From Parahaliea mediterranea (GTDB lineage: Bacteria; Pseudomonadota; Gammaproteobacteria; Pseudomonadales; Halieaceae): a stretch of DNA of 64,000 nucleotides. Below the pieces are notes generated by a model. The model was not told the DNA's origin. It worked only from the letters and a program-made list of their open reading frames with translations, and searched no databases. The stretch is from the NCBI RefSeq assembly GCF_017255185.1, contig NZ_JAFKCZ010000009.1:1-64000 (forward strand), read 5' to 3'. The number at the start of each line of letters is the position of its first letter. Within the stretch, counting starts at the first letter, position 1. This document shows positions 37,605-46,163 of the stretch, piece by piece. Both the position numbers and the translations under genes were made by a program.

Positions 37605-39509
37605 GTGAAAAACCCGATAGGAACTTTGCTGTTGCTGGGCAGTGCCCTCGCCATTCACTGCTCCTTTGCCGCCGATACGCCAACGGCCGGCCACCCGTAC
37701 TCGCCCTGGGCGAGTACGGATTTTCCGACCCGCGTGTACTTTGGCGACACCCACGTACACAGCGGGCTGTCCGCCGACGCCGGCGGCAGCGGCACGCGCC
37801 TGATGCCCGAGGACGCCTACCGCTTCGCCCGTGGCGAACAGGTGATCTCCAACTCCGGCCAGCCGGTGAAACTGCGGCGGCCCTACGATTTCTTCATGAT
37901 CACCGACCACTCGGACGGCATGGGGCTGATCACCGACATTCTCAATGGCGCGCCGAATATCCTGGCGGACCCCGCCGGCCGGGAGTACCACGAGGCATTC
38001 CTTGAGGGCGGGGCGACGGCGCAGCAGGCGGTGATGAAGCTGATCGCGCAGTTCTCCCAGGGCCAGACGCCACCGGCCCTTATCTACCAGCCGGGAAACC
38101 CGGCCTACCGGCCGGTTTGGGAGCGGATCATGCAGGCGGCCGAGGACTATAACGATCCGCACGACTTCACCACCTTTATCGGCTTTGAATGGACCTCACT
38201 GGTGGATGGCAACAACCTGCACCGCAACGTGATTTTCCGGGACGGGCCGGCACTCGCGGGGCAGATCGAACCCTATACCACCTATCCGCCGGTGGGCAGC
38301 CGGGATCCGCGGGACCTGTGGCGGTGGCTGGCGACCTACGAGGAAAAGACCGGGGGCAGGGTCACGGCCATTCCCCACAACGGCAACCTGTCCAATGGCA
38401 TGATGTTCGCCCTGCAGGACGACTTTGCCGAGGGGGCATCCTATGACAAGGACTACGCCGCCACCCGGCAGAAGTGGGAGCGCTTGTACGAGGTCACCCA
38501 GCTCAAGGGCGATGGCGAATCCCATCCCCGGCTTTCCCCGGATGACGAGTTCGCGGACTACGAGAACTGGGACTGGGGTAACCTGGACCTGAGCCAGGCC
38601 AAAACACCACGGATGTTGCCCGGCGAGTATGCCCGCTCCGGCCTGAAGCGGGGCCTGGAGCTGGAGTCGTCGCTCGGCGTCAACCCCTTTAAGTTCGGCA
38701 TGATCGGGGCGACCGACACCCACACCGGGCTCAGTACCGTGGACGACGATAACTTCTTCGGCAAGTTCAAGGCCTACGAGCCCAACCCTGGGCGTGCCAC
38801 GCACTGGGCCCGGAACAACAAGGAAACGGGATTGAATTACCAGGGCTGGGTCTACTCCTCGGCGGGGCTCACCGCCCTGTGGGCGACGGAGAACACCCGC
38901 GAGGCCCTGTTCGATGCCATGCTCAGGCGCGAGGCCTACGCGACCACCGGGCCGCGCATAAGCGTTCGCTTTTTTGCCGGCTGGAACTTTGAGGACAGCG
39001 ACCTGCTGCTCCCGGAGCGGGCGCGAGCCGGCTACGCCAAAGGGGTGCCCATGGGATCGGATATGAAGCCTCGAGCCGAAGGTGCCGGCGCCCCGCGGTT
39101 CCTGGTGTACGCCCTGCGCGACCCCGACGGGGCCAACCTGGACCGTATCCAGATCGTCAAGGGCTGGCTGGACGCGGACGGCCGGTCGCGGGAAAAGGTG
39201 TACGACGTGGCCTGGTCGGGTGGGCGCAAGCCCGGTGCCGATGGCAAGCTGCCGCCGGTCGGAGATACCGTGGACCTGTCGATTCCGGGGTGGACCAATA
39301 CCATCGGCGCCGCGAACCTGGAGGCGATCTGGAGCGACCCCGCCTTCGACCCCGAACAACGCGCGTTTTACTACGCGCGGGTGATCGAGATACCCACCCC
39401 GCGCTGGACTGCCTACGACCAGGTCAAATTCAGTCTCGATTTACCCGGGAATATACCGTTGAAAACCCGGGAGCGTGCCTACACCTCGCCCATCTGGTAC
39501 ACCCCCTAG
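37605..39509 (+). CDS. DUF3604 protein (PHP-like hydrolase), second copy
   Basis: This 634-residue protein has a normal signal peptide (VKNPIGTLLLLGSALAIHCS, then FAAD). The metal motifs are GDTHVH with H50 and H52, ITDHSDG, IPHNGN and ATDTHTG. It is a paralogue of the gene at 30865-32817 across nearly the full length, including the ending RAYTSPIWY. GTG at 37605 is chosen because the signal peptide starts there. Its Shine-Dalgarno (AAGGGG, 37591-37596) belongs to what looks like a truncated copy of the dispersed repeat. A periplasmic hydrolase role is inferred; the substrate is unknown. Confidence 0.87.
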   Translation: MKNPIGTLLLLGSALAIHCSFAADTPTAGHPYSPWASTDFPTRVYFGDTHVHSGLSADAGGSGTRLMPEDAYRFARGEQVISNSGQPVKLRRPYDFFMITDHSDGMGLITDILNGAPNILADPAGREYHEAFLEGGATAQQAVMKLIAQFSQGQTPPALIYQPGNPAYRPVWERIMQAAEDYNDPHDFTTFIGFEWTSLVDGNNLHRNVIFRDGPALAGQIEPYTTYPPVGSRDPRDLWRWLATYEEKTGGRVTAIPHNGNLSNGMMFALQDDFAEGASYDKDYAATRQKWERLYEVTQLKGDGESHPRLSPDDEFADYENWDWGNLDLSQAKTPRMLPGEYARSGLKRGLELESSLGVNPFKFGMIGATDTHTGLSTVDDDNFFGKFKAYEPNPGRATHWARNNKETGLNYQGWVYSSAGLTALWATENTREALFDAMLRREAYATTGPRISVRFFAGWNFEDSDLLLPERARAGYAKGVPMGSDMKPRAEGAGAPRFLVYALRDPDGANLDRIQIVKGWLDADGRSREKVYDVAWSGGRKPGADGKLPPVGDTVDLSIPGWTNTIGAANLEAIWSDPAFDPEQRAFYYARVIEIPTPRWTAYDQVKFSLDLPGNIPLKTRERAYTSPIWYTP

Positions 39510-39536
39510 GGGGAAGCGCGTCGCCGCGCTATGGCA

Positions 39537-41165
39537 TCACCGGGCGATGCTATAGCGATGAAAGGGCTGCAAATGCCCGATCTTTTCCGCGGATTCCGGC
39601 GGCCGCCAGGCGAACATTCGCACGTCAATTTTCTCCGGTGTGATATCCAGCAGGCTGAAGCCGTTTTTTTCCAATGGCGCGAAGGCCTGATCCAACACCA
39701 ATTGCGAGGGTACCTGCGGCGGCGTGCCGCGAATGAACGAGGGAAAGCCCGGCCCGGCGCTGCCCAGCGGGCCCACGCACAGGGTATTGACCGGATTGTT
39801 GGCGAGGTCCAGGCCGCCGCTTTTGAGGATCTGGCCACTGCTGAACGCGTGCAGGTCGCCGGACACGATCACCGGCGGCCGCCCGGATTGTGCGTGCAGC
39901 ATCGCCAGCAGCCGCTGGTGTTGCGACCACCAGCCGTGAGGCCAGTAATCCTTGGCCCGCTCGATGCCGAGACGGCCATCGGCCTGTAACACGTCCGGAT
40001 ACCACTCGCCCCACTTGCCCGCCGACCAGCCAATGGGAGTCGAGGGCATGTGCAGCAGTTGCGCGGTGTCGGTGCTCGCCGTGCGCGCCCCCAGCCAGCG
40101 CTCCACCGCGGGGGGGATCATGGTGGCCTGCGGGCCCTTCAGGGTGCTGTAGCGTTTGGTGTCGTAGAGCAGCGCCTCCAACAGGCGGCCGTAGCGCAGG
40201 GTGCCGAAGACTTCGGAGCAATCCGCCAGCCGATCCGGGGCGCCACTGCCCGGCAGGAAGCCGGGGCGGGTGGGGTCCGGCAGGAACTCGGGGTAATACA
40301 GGTGTTGCACGCTGCGCGCGAGGTCGAGCATGCGCTGGTCCGGCGGCAGCGTGACCAGGGTATCCGTCGCCTCGTCGTTTTCAAACAGGTCGTGGTCGTC
40401 GGTGATAAAGAACGATGGTGTCGAGCGCAGTCGCACGCCGTAGAGCCGGGCAATTTGCGCGTCCACGATACGGGTCAGGACGCCCTCGTTGGGGGTACCC
40501 AGGGCCGGCCGCGTGGGGTCCAGCTCGCCGTGGCGGGCGAACATGTCGCGGGCCGCGCGGGCGAAGGGCTCGGGCTTGTTCTGGCTGGTGGCCTGGTCCC
40601 AGTACACGTGGTCGCCATTGGCGATCACCACGTCGGGGGAAAACGACAGGCCCCGTTCCAGAAGGCGCTGGCGGGCGGCGAGGGCGAGAAAGAAGTGCGT
40701 GCCGCCGGCGGTGGCGATATCCTCGTCGCCCCCGGCGCAGGTAAAGGTCAGGATGCGCAGGTGCGTGGCCGGCGCGTCCGGGGCCGGGAATGTGCGCAGG
40801 GGCCAGGGGTCTGTGCGGGCCTTGCCGCGCTCGTCAGTCAGCTGAAGTTGGTACGTCTTGCCCGGGTCCAGCTTGTCGACATGAAACCGCCAGAACCTGC
40901 CGGCGGAGTCGCTGCGCCGGCCTGCCACCGCACGGTCTCCGACCCGCAGGTGCGGGATACCCGACTGCGCGGAATTGAACGAGCATTTCAACAGTATCTG
41001 CCGGTGATCCACCAGCGGTAGCAAATGCGCCACGTCTCCCTGCCACCAGGCTCCGCCGGTGTCATCGAACGCGCGGCTCGCGGGGGTCAGGGAAAGCGTC
41101 GCGGTTGCCGCGCCAATACCCTGTAGCAGACTGCGGCGTGAAAGCCGGCCCGGGCTGTCGTCCAT
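39537..41165 (-). CDS. PhoD-like phosphatase/phosphodiesterase, Tat-exported
   Basis: This 542-residue protein has a twin-arginine signal LSRRSLLQG and an N-terminal fibronectin-like domain. The metallophosphatase core shows NGDHVYWD, ITDDHDLFEND and SGDLHAFSSG, the usual PhoD metal ligands. PhoD enzymes cleave phosphate mono- or diesters outside the membrane. It lies 94 bases downstream of the TonB receptor on the same strand and is probably co-transcribed, so it may process a phosphorylated or otherwise esterified compound before or after uptake. Confidence 0.87.
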   Translation of the reverse strand: MDDSPGRLSRRSLLQGIGAATATLSLTPASRAFDDTGGAWWQGDVAHLLPLVDHRQILLKCSFNSAQSGIPHLRVGDRAVAGRRSDSAGRFWRFHVDKLDPGKTYQLQLTDERGKARTDPWPLRTFPAPDAPATHLRILTFTCAGGDEDIATAGGTHFFLALAARQRLLERGLSFSPDVVIANGDHVYWDQATSQNKPEPFARAARDMFARHGELDPTRPALGTPNEGVLTRIVDAQIARLYGVRLRSTPSFFITDDHDLFENDEATDTLVTLPPDQRMLDLARSVQHLYYPEFLPDPTRPGFLPGSGAPDRLADCSEVFGTLRYGRLLEALLYDTKRYSTLKGPQATMIPPAVERWLGARTASTDTAQLLHMPSTPIGWSAGKWGEWYPDVLQADGRLGIERAKDYWPHGWWSQHQRLLAMLHAQSGRPPVIVSGDLHAFSSGQILKSGGLDLANNPVNTLCVGPLGSAGPGFPSFIRGTPPQVPSQLVLDQAFAPLEKNGFSLLDITPEKIDVRMFAWRPPESAEKIGHLQPFHRYSIAR

Positions 41166-41259
41166 TGGTATTCCTCGAATAGCCTGTCGTGTCGCCCCGC
41201 GGCAGCGGCCGCGGCCAGAAGGCCGACAGCCGCGCGGGTATGGCGAATCAGGTGTTCAA

Positions 41260-43539
41260 TCAGAAATGGTAGTTGAACTTCACGTTCCAGGTGCGCGGCG
41301 CTCCCAGTACGCAGCGCTGCACCATGGTATTGGCGACAGGGTTCAGGGCTCCGAGTTGGGCACCGAAGGGCTGATCGTAGATGGTGACGCAGTAACCTTC
41401 GTCGGCCAGGTTGTTGCCGAACAGGGTGACCGACCAATCGCCGGCGACATCGCGTACGCCGATGCGCGCATTGACCAGGGAATAGGCATCCTGCACCGAC
41501 TGTGGGTTGTTGTTGGATACCGCTCCCAGGTTCTGCTCGTCCATCCAGCTCCAGCTGGCGCCCACGAACCACTCGGTGCTGTCGGTAAGCGAGGAGGTCC
41601 AGTCCGCCGACAGGGAGGTCTGCCACTCGGGGGAGTAGGGCTTGCGCTCGCCGGTCAGGTCCTGGTTGGGACCGCCCGGAAGCCCGGGGGCATCCTTGAA
41701 GTCCTGGTATTCGGAATCCAGGTAGCTGATACCCGCCCGCAGGGACAGTTGCTCCAGCGGCACCCAAGCCAGGTCGGCCTCCACGCCCTGCTGGCGCACC
41801 TCGCCGGCGTTGACCACCACGAAGGACAGGCCGTCGAACAGGCGATCCTGGAAATCCTCCAGGTCGGTGCGATAGGCGGTGACATTGGCGGTCATGCTGC
41901 CATCGAGCAGGGTGCTCTTGACGCCCAGCTCGTAGTTGGTGGCCAGTTCCGGGCCGAAAATCCGCCGCTCCTCTCCGAGGGCGACACTGCCGCCCTCGGA
42001 GTTGAAACCACCGGACTTGTAACCGGTGGAGGCGGTGGCGAACAGCATGATGTCCTGGGTGACGAACCAGTTGGCGTTGCCGAACCAGGTGGATTTGGAG
42101 TCCTCGCGCTCCATCCCCGGGACCTGCTCGTTAACGCGAACCAGGGCGCCGAAGGGGTTGTTGACCACCTGGTCGAAGTCTCCGTCTTTTTCATCCTTGG
42201 TGTAGCGACCGCCAAGAGTCAGGCTAAAGGCCTCGCTGATGTTCCAGGTTCCCTGGCCGAATACCGCGATGGAGTCGAGATCCTGCTGGAACACGCTCTC
42301 CACCATGCGGTCCTGCTGGAAGCTGTCGCAGGCCGCGCCCGCTTCGGGGCCGACCAGGCCGGCAATGGTCGGGGTGCAGTAGTCGTCCCCCGCGTCGAAG
42401 GCCTGGTCGATGTTGTACTCCTCCTGGTAATAGAACAGGCCCGCGACCCAGTCGATGGTCTCGCCGCCGGGGGAGATGAACTGGAATTCCTGGGACAGGG
42501 TCTCGGTCTCGTAGAAGGTGTCGCGCTGTACCATATTCGCCGGGATACGCAGGGCGCTCTCGTAGACGTCCGCTTCCCATTCGCGGTAGGCACTGATCGA
42601 GCGCAGGCGTATGCCATTGCTGAAATCGTAGTTGATGTCGAAAGACAGGCCGGACTGCTCGTCCTGCAGGTCGTCCTCGTGCTCCTGGCTGACTTTGTGG
42701 TCGAAGCCATCGCCCGTGCTCACACCGTTGCCATACAGCGCATTCAGCGTGCCGTCGAGGCGCGGGTCCTCGGTCCCCTCGAGGACTTCGATGGCGCCGC
42801 CGGAGGCATTGATCTCGGAATAATCCGCGGTAACCAGCAGGGACAGGTTGTCGGCGAAGTCGAACAGCAGCTTGCCGCGTACATTCAGGTCGTCGCGCTC
42901 GCCGAACTCCCCGCCGCTGAGGATGTTCTCGCCGTAGCCGTCGCGGTCCGCGTACTTGATCGCCACCCGGCCGGCAATGTTGTCGCTGAACGCGGTATTG
43001 AACACCGCGCCCAGTTCGTAGGCGTCGTAGTCGCCAAAGCCGGCCTCGACCATTCCCTCGGTTTCGTACGCGGGTTTGCGGGTGTTGATATTGAGCGCGC
43101 CCATCGGCGTGTTGCGGCCGAACAGCGTACCCTGCGGACCGCGCAGGACCTCGAAGGATTCGACGTCCATCAACTGGCCGATAACGGCCCCGGGGCGCGG
43201 GTAGTACACGCCGTCGATAAACACCCCGACACTGGGCTCGATACCGTTGTTACCCACCGATCCGATGCCGCGGATAGCGATGCGGTTGTTGGTCTGTTGC
43301 GAAGAGTTGGAGATGGTGAAGTTGGGGGTCAGGCGGGCCACGTCGCCGATGTCCTTGACCCCGGCCTCGCTCAGGTAATCGCCGGAAAAGGCGGTGATCG
43401 AGATCGGTACGTCCTGGATGTCCTGGGCGCGTTTCTGCGCGGTGACCACGACTTCCTCGAGGGCGGGCTGGGCCAGGGAGGCCTGGGCGGCGGTCAGGGC
43501 GGCGGCGAGGCCGGAAAGTTTGAATAAACGGCTTTTCAT
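41260..43539 (-). CDS. TonB-dependent outer membrane receptor
   Basis: This 759-residue protein has a signal peptide (ending QASLAQ) and a TonB box-like EEVVVTAQKR. The plug domain contains VEVFIDGVYY-like GVFIDGVYYPR and FEVLRGPQGTLFGRN, and the 22-strand barrel ends in the C-terminal aromatic FNYHF. ATG at 43539 is preferred to 43554 because GAGGA lies 8 bases upstream. It belongs to the iron-complex/oligomer receptor type common in marine Halieaceae, many of which import organic substrates rather than siderophores. A Crp-type site lies 77 bases upstream, linking it to the PQQ/DUF3604 region. Confidence 0.93.
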   Translation of the reverse strand: MKSRLFKLSGLAAALTAAQASLAQPALEEVVVTAQKRAQDIQDVPISITAFSGDYLSEAGVKDIGDVARLTPNFTISNSSQQTNNRIAIRGIGSVGNNGIEPSVGVFIDGVYYPRPGAVIGQLMDVESFEVLRGPQGTLFGRNTPMGALNINTRKPAYETEGMVEAGFGDYDAYELGAVFNTAFSDNIAGRVAIKYADRDGYGENILSGGEFGERDDLNVRGKLLFDFADNLSLLVTADYSEINASGGAIEVLEGTEDPRLDGTLNALYGNGVSTGDGFDHKVSQEHEDDLQDEQSGLSFDINYDFSNGIRLRSISAYREWEADVYESALRIPANMVQRDTFYETETLSQEFQFISPGGETIDWVAGLFYYQEEYNIDQAFDAGDDYCTPTIAGLVGPEAGAACDSFQQDRMVESVFQQDLDSIAVFGQGTWNISEAFSLTLGGRYTKDEKDGDFDQVVNNPFGALVRVNEQVPGMEREDSKSTWFGNANWFVTQDIMLFATASTGYKSGGFNSEGGSVALGEERRIFGPELATNYELGVKSTLLDGSMTANVTAYRTDLEDFQDRLFDGLSFVVVNAGEVRQQGVEADLAWVPLEQLSLRAGISYLDSEYQDFKDAPGLPGGPNQDLTGERKPYSPEWQTSLSADWTSSLTDSTEWFVGASWSWMDEQNLGAVSNNNPQSVQDAYSLVNARIGVRDVAGDWSVTLFGNNLADEGYCVTIYDQPFGAQLGALNPVANTMVQRCVLGAPRTWNVKFNYHF

Positions 43540-43615
43540 GCTGCGGGTCCTCATTTTTTATAACTATGGTTCTGCATCACCGTGCAAACTCTATAGCGGG
43601 CGCCTCGCCGGGCTC

Positions 43616-43631
43616 TGTCGCGCGAGCGACA
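43616..43631. promoter_or_regulatory. TGTCG-N6-CGACA palindrome upstream of the TonB receptor
   Basis: A perfect copy of the 5-6-5 palindrome found at 35099-35114 (spacer CGCGAG) lies 77 bases before the receptor start. It suggests that the receptor and PhoD genes share control by the Crp-type regulator encoded at 35135. Confidence 0.6.
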
Positions 43632-43801
43632 GTGTGGCGCTTTTTTGTCCTCGACAGTCGAAAGGGGCGGGGGTCGGGTACGCGGCGACGCCGATACCTT
43701 AGTCTTTATTCGCAAAAAAGCGGGCGCGCAGCCCCGCGGTGGCGCCGGCGATTGCCATCGCCATCACCGCGTCGGTGCCCGCCCCCTGGAGCGCGGCGGG
43801 A

Positions 43802-44365
43802 CTACCGCCGGATGATGATCTCATGCAGCGGTTTGCGCTCCCGCGGGCCGCGGTCGCGCTCGACGTATTTTGCGTCGAGGGCGGTGTTTTCGCCCTCGTA
43901 ACCGATGGCCAGGGCGGAATAGGCCTCCTGGCTGTCCGTCAGGCCGAAGGCGGCATGGGCCTGCTCCGGTTCGATACCGATCATCTGGTGCACGCTGAGC
44001 CCGCGGGCAGTGGCTTCCATCGTCAGGAACGCCGAGGCGGCGCCCAGGTCGTGGGTGGCGGCCTTGTTGGGCTTGCCGTTGTGTTCGAAGGTGGTTTCAA
44101 TGATGCCCAGGACCAGCACCGGGGCGAAGGCCGTCCAGGGTTTGTTGCCCTCAACCAGCACGTCGTGGATCGCTTGCCACAGCGCGCCGTTGTCCGCCTT
44201 GACACCGACAATGTAGCGCCAGGGCTGGGCGTTATAGGAGGACATGGCCCAGCGCGCGGCTTCAAACAGCGCATCGAGGTCCCCGCGCGCCACCGTCCGC
44301 CGCGGATCAAATACATAGGGACTGCGGCGCTGGCGGAAGATGGGAAGAATGTCGTTGTCGGTCAT
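43802..44365 (-). CDS. nitroreductase family protein
   Basis: This 187-residue FMN-dependent oxidoreductase shows FRQRRSPYVFDPRR at the FMN site, WAMSSYNAQPWRYIV and the late SALAIGYEGE block. Members reduce nitro groups, quinones or enones with NAD(P)H. ATG at 44365 is chosen because AAGGAGC lies 5 bases upstream; a longer in-frame start exists at 44386. It is separate from the TonB operon and upstream of a TetR gene on the same strand, which may regulate it. Confidence 0.88.
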   Translation of the reverse strand: MTDNDILPIFRQRRSPYVFDPRRTVARGDLDALFEAARWAMSSYNAQPWRYIVGVKADNGALWQAIHDVLVEGNKPWTAFAPVLVLGIIETTFEHNGKPNKAATHDLGAASAFLTMEATARGLSVHQMIGIEPEQAHAAFGLTDSQEAYSALAIGYEGENTALDAKYVERDRGPRERKPLHEIIIRR

Positions 44366-44492
44366 GGCTGCTCCTTGGATGTTCAATCGCTGTTGATGTG
44401 GGGACTATTCTGGCCGGCCTTGCCCGGTAATGAAACAGAGTGCATTCGATATAACCGCCGACGTCGGTGAAAACAAGCGGTGCCGGGGCTCG

Positions 44493-45134
44493 CTAGGCGC
44501 CCGGCTGGGGATCGCTCACGCAAGCCAGGCCGCGGAGGAAAATGCGGGTGTTGTGCCGCAACAGGGTTTCGAGATCGGTGTCGGCACTGTAGTAGGTGAA
44601 GGCATGATGCGACTGCAATACGCTGAGTCCGTGCGCCATGGACCAGAAGGCGAGGGCGATCGATTCCACCCGGCAGTCATGGATGCCGTGGTGTAGTCGC
44701 CAGTGGTCGAGGGCTTCGATCAGGAAGCGGAATCCGGAGGCACGGGTCGCCAGCTGCTCCTGCGCGGACAGCTCCCTGCCCAGTCGCCCCCACATGAGTT
44801 CATAAAAGGGCTGGTGTCGCGCCAGGAAGTCGACATAGGTCATGCCCAGGGCGACGATGCAGTCCTCGGCGCCGTGTTCGGGCGCGCGGGCCGTGCGTTC
44901 CACTTCCTCCCCCAGGGCGAAAAACGCCAGGTCGGTGACCGCATTGAGCAGATCGTTCTTGTCCTTGAAATGGCGATAGGGGGCGGCATTGCTGACCCCC
45001 AGGCGCCGCGCGGCGGCCACCATGGAAAACCCCAGCAGGCCCTCCTCCTCGATCAGGCGCGCCGAGGCCAGGATCAGGGCCTTGCGCAGGTCGCCGTGGT
45101 GATAACGGCTGCCGCAACTGGTGATGGATGCCAC
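44493..45134 (-). CDS. TetR/AcrR family transcriptional regulator
   Basis: This 213-residue protein has the N-terminal HTH (GFSMVAAARRLGVSNAAPYR) preceded by YHHGDLRKALILASA, the opening of a TetR subgroup with a WHG-type C-terminal domain (FYELMWGRLG). The start is uncertain; GTG at 45134 fits the family length, and the longer frame to 45215 adds an unlikely Arg/Gly-rich leader. It may control the nitroreductase downstream or act on the divergent purU promoter. Confidence 0.85.
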   Translation of the reverse strand: MASITSCGSRYHHGDLRKALILASARLIEEEGLLGFSMVAAARRLGVSNAAPYRHFKDKNDLLNAVTDLAFFALGEEVERTARAPEHGAEDCIVALGMTYVDFLARHQPFYELMWGRLGRELSAQEQLATRASGFRFLIEALDHWRLHHGIHDCRVESIALAFWSMAHGLSVLQSHHAFTYYSADTDLETLLRHNTRIFLRGLACVSDPQPGA

Positions 45135-45297
45135 ATCGACTGTCCCGGTGGAGTGGTATAGCGAGTGTCTAACAGTTCCGACCCGACCGCAAATACCTCG
45201 CCTCGGGGCTGCCAAGGCGGCGCCGTGATGGTAGTGTTAGCGCCTTTGCGCCGGGGCCCGCGGGTCCGGCGGGGTGTGGGGAGCGAGGGTAGACAAC

Positions 45298-46161
45298 ATG
45301 GCATTGCGCAGTTACAGGCTGGTGGGCACCTGCCCCGACAAAGTGGGCATCGTGGCGCGGATAGCGGGCTTCATCGCCGAACAGGGCGGCTCGATCATCG
45401 GCGCCAACCAGTACGAGGACACCGAGACCCGCATGTTCTACATGCGCTATGAGGTGGACGCGGGCAGCCTTGATATGGATGCCGAGGACTTTCGCGCCGC
45501 CTTCGCCCCGGTGGCGCGGGACCTCGACATGGACTGGCGACTCACCGAATCACGACGGCCGCAGCGGGTGGTGCTGATGGTGAGCAAGCTGGACCACTGC
45601 CTGGCCGACCTGCTGCACCTGTGGCGCAGCGGCGATATCGATTTCGATCCGGTCTGCGTGATTTCCAACCACGAGGACCTGCGCCCCCTGGTGGAATGGC
45701 ACGGCGTACCCTACCACTGCGTGCAGGTGCCCCCTGATGGCGAGGGCAAGCAGGCCGCCTTCGAGGAGACCTCGCGCCTGATCCGCGAGGCGGCCCCCGA
45801 TACCATCGTCCTGGCTCGATACATGCAAATCCTGCCGCCCTGGCTGTGCGCTGAATATCCCAACCGGATTATCAATATCCACCACAGTTTCTTGCCGTCC
45901 TTCGTCGGCGCGCGCCCCTATCACCAGGCCTTCCAGCGGGGTGTCAAGCTCACCGGTGCCACCTGCCACTATGTCACCGAGGAACTCGATGCCGGTCCGA
46001 TCATCGAGCAGGATGTCATTCGCATCCGTCACCACGACACCGTTGAGGACCTGGTGCGGCTGGGCAAGGAAGTGGAAAAAACCGTACTGGCCCGGGGCCT
46101 GCGCTACCACCTCGAGGACCGCGTCCTGGTGCAGGGCAACAAGACCGTGGTCTTTTCCTGA
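45298..46161 (+). CDS. purU: formyltetrahydrofolate deformylase
   Basis: This 287-residue cytoplasmic enzyme releases formate from 10-formyl-THF. It has an N-terminal ACT domain (YRLVGTCPDKVGIVARIAGF) and a C-terminal formyltransferase fold with NIHHSFLPSF, the GAT..YVTEELDAGPII segment carrying the catalytic Asp, and the closing KTVVF. The length is normal. It balances one-carbon pools and supplies formate for PurT. It is divergent from the TetR gene and convergent with the lipase maturation gene, the stops 2 bases apart. Confidence 0.95.
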   Translation: MALRSYRLVGTCPDKVGIVARIAGFIAEQGGSIIGANQYEDTETRMFYMRYEVDAGSLDMDAEDFRAAFAPVARDLDMDWRLTESRRPQRVVLMVSKLDHCLADLLHLWRSGDIDFDPVCVISNHEDLRPLVEWHGVPYHCVQVPPDGEGKQAAFEETSRLIREAAPDTIVLARYMQILPPWLCAEYPNRIINIHHSFLPSFVGARPYHQAFQRGVKLTGATCHYVTEELDAGPIIEQDVIRIRHHDTVEDLVRLGKEVEKTVLARGLRYHLEDRVLVQGNKTVVFS

Positions 46162-46163
46162 AA

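Noticed and set aside
41059-43527. 822-codon rightward frame opposite the TonB receptor
   Set aside because: Antisense by-product of high GC; the leftward frame has clear plug and barrel motifs.
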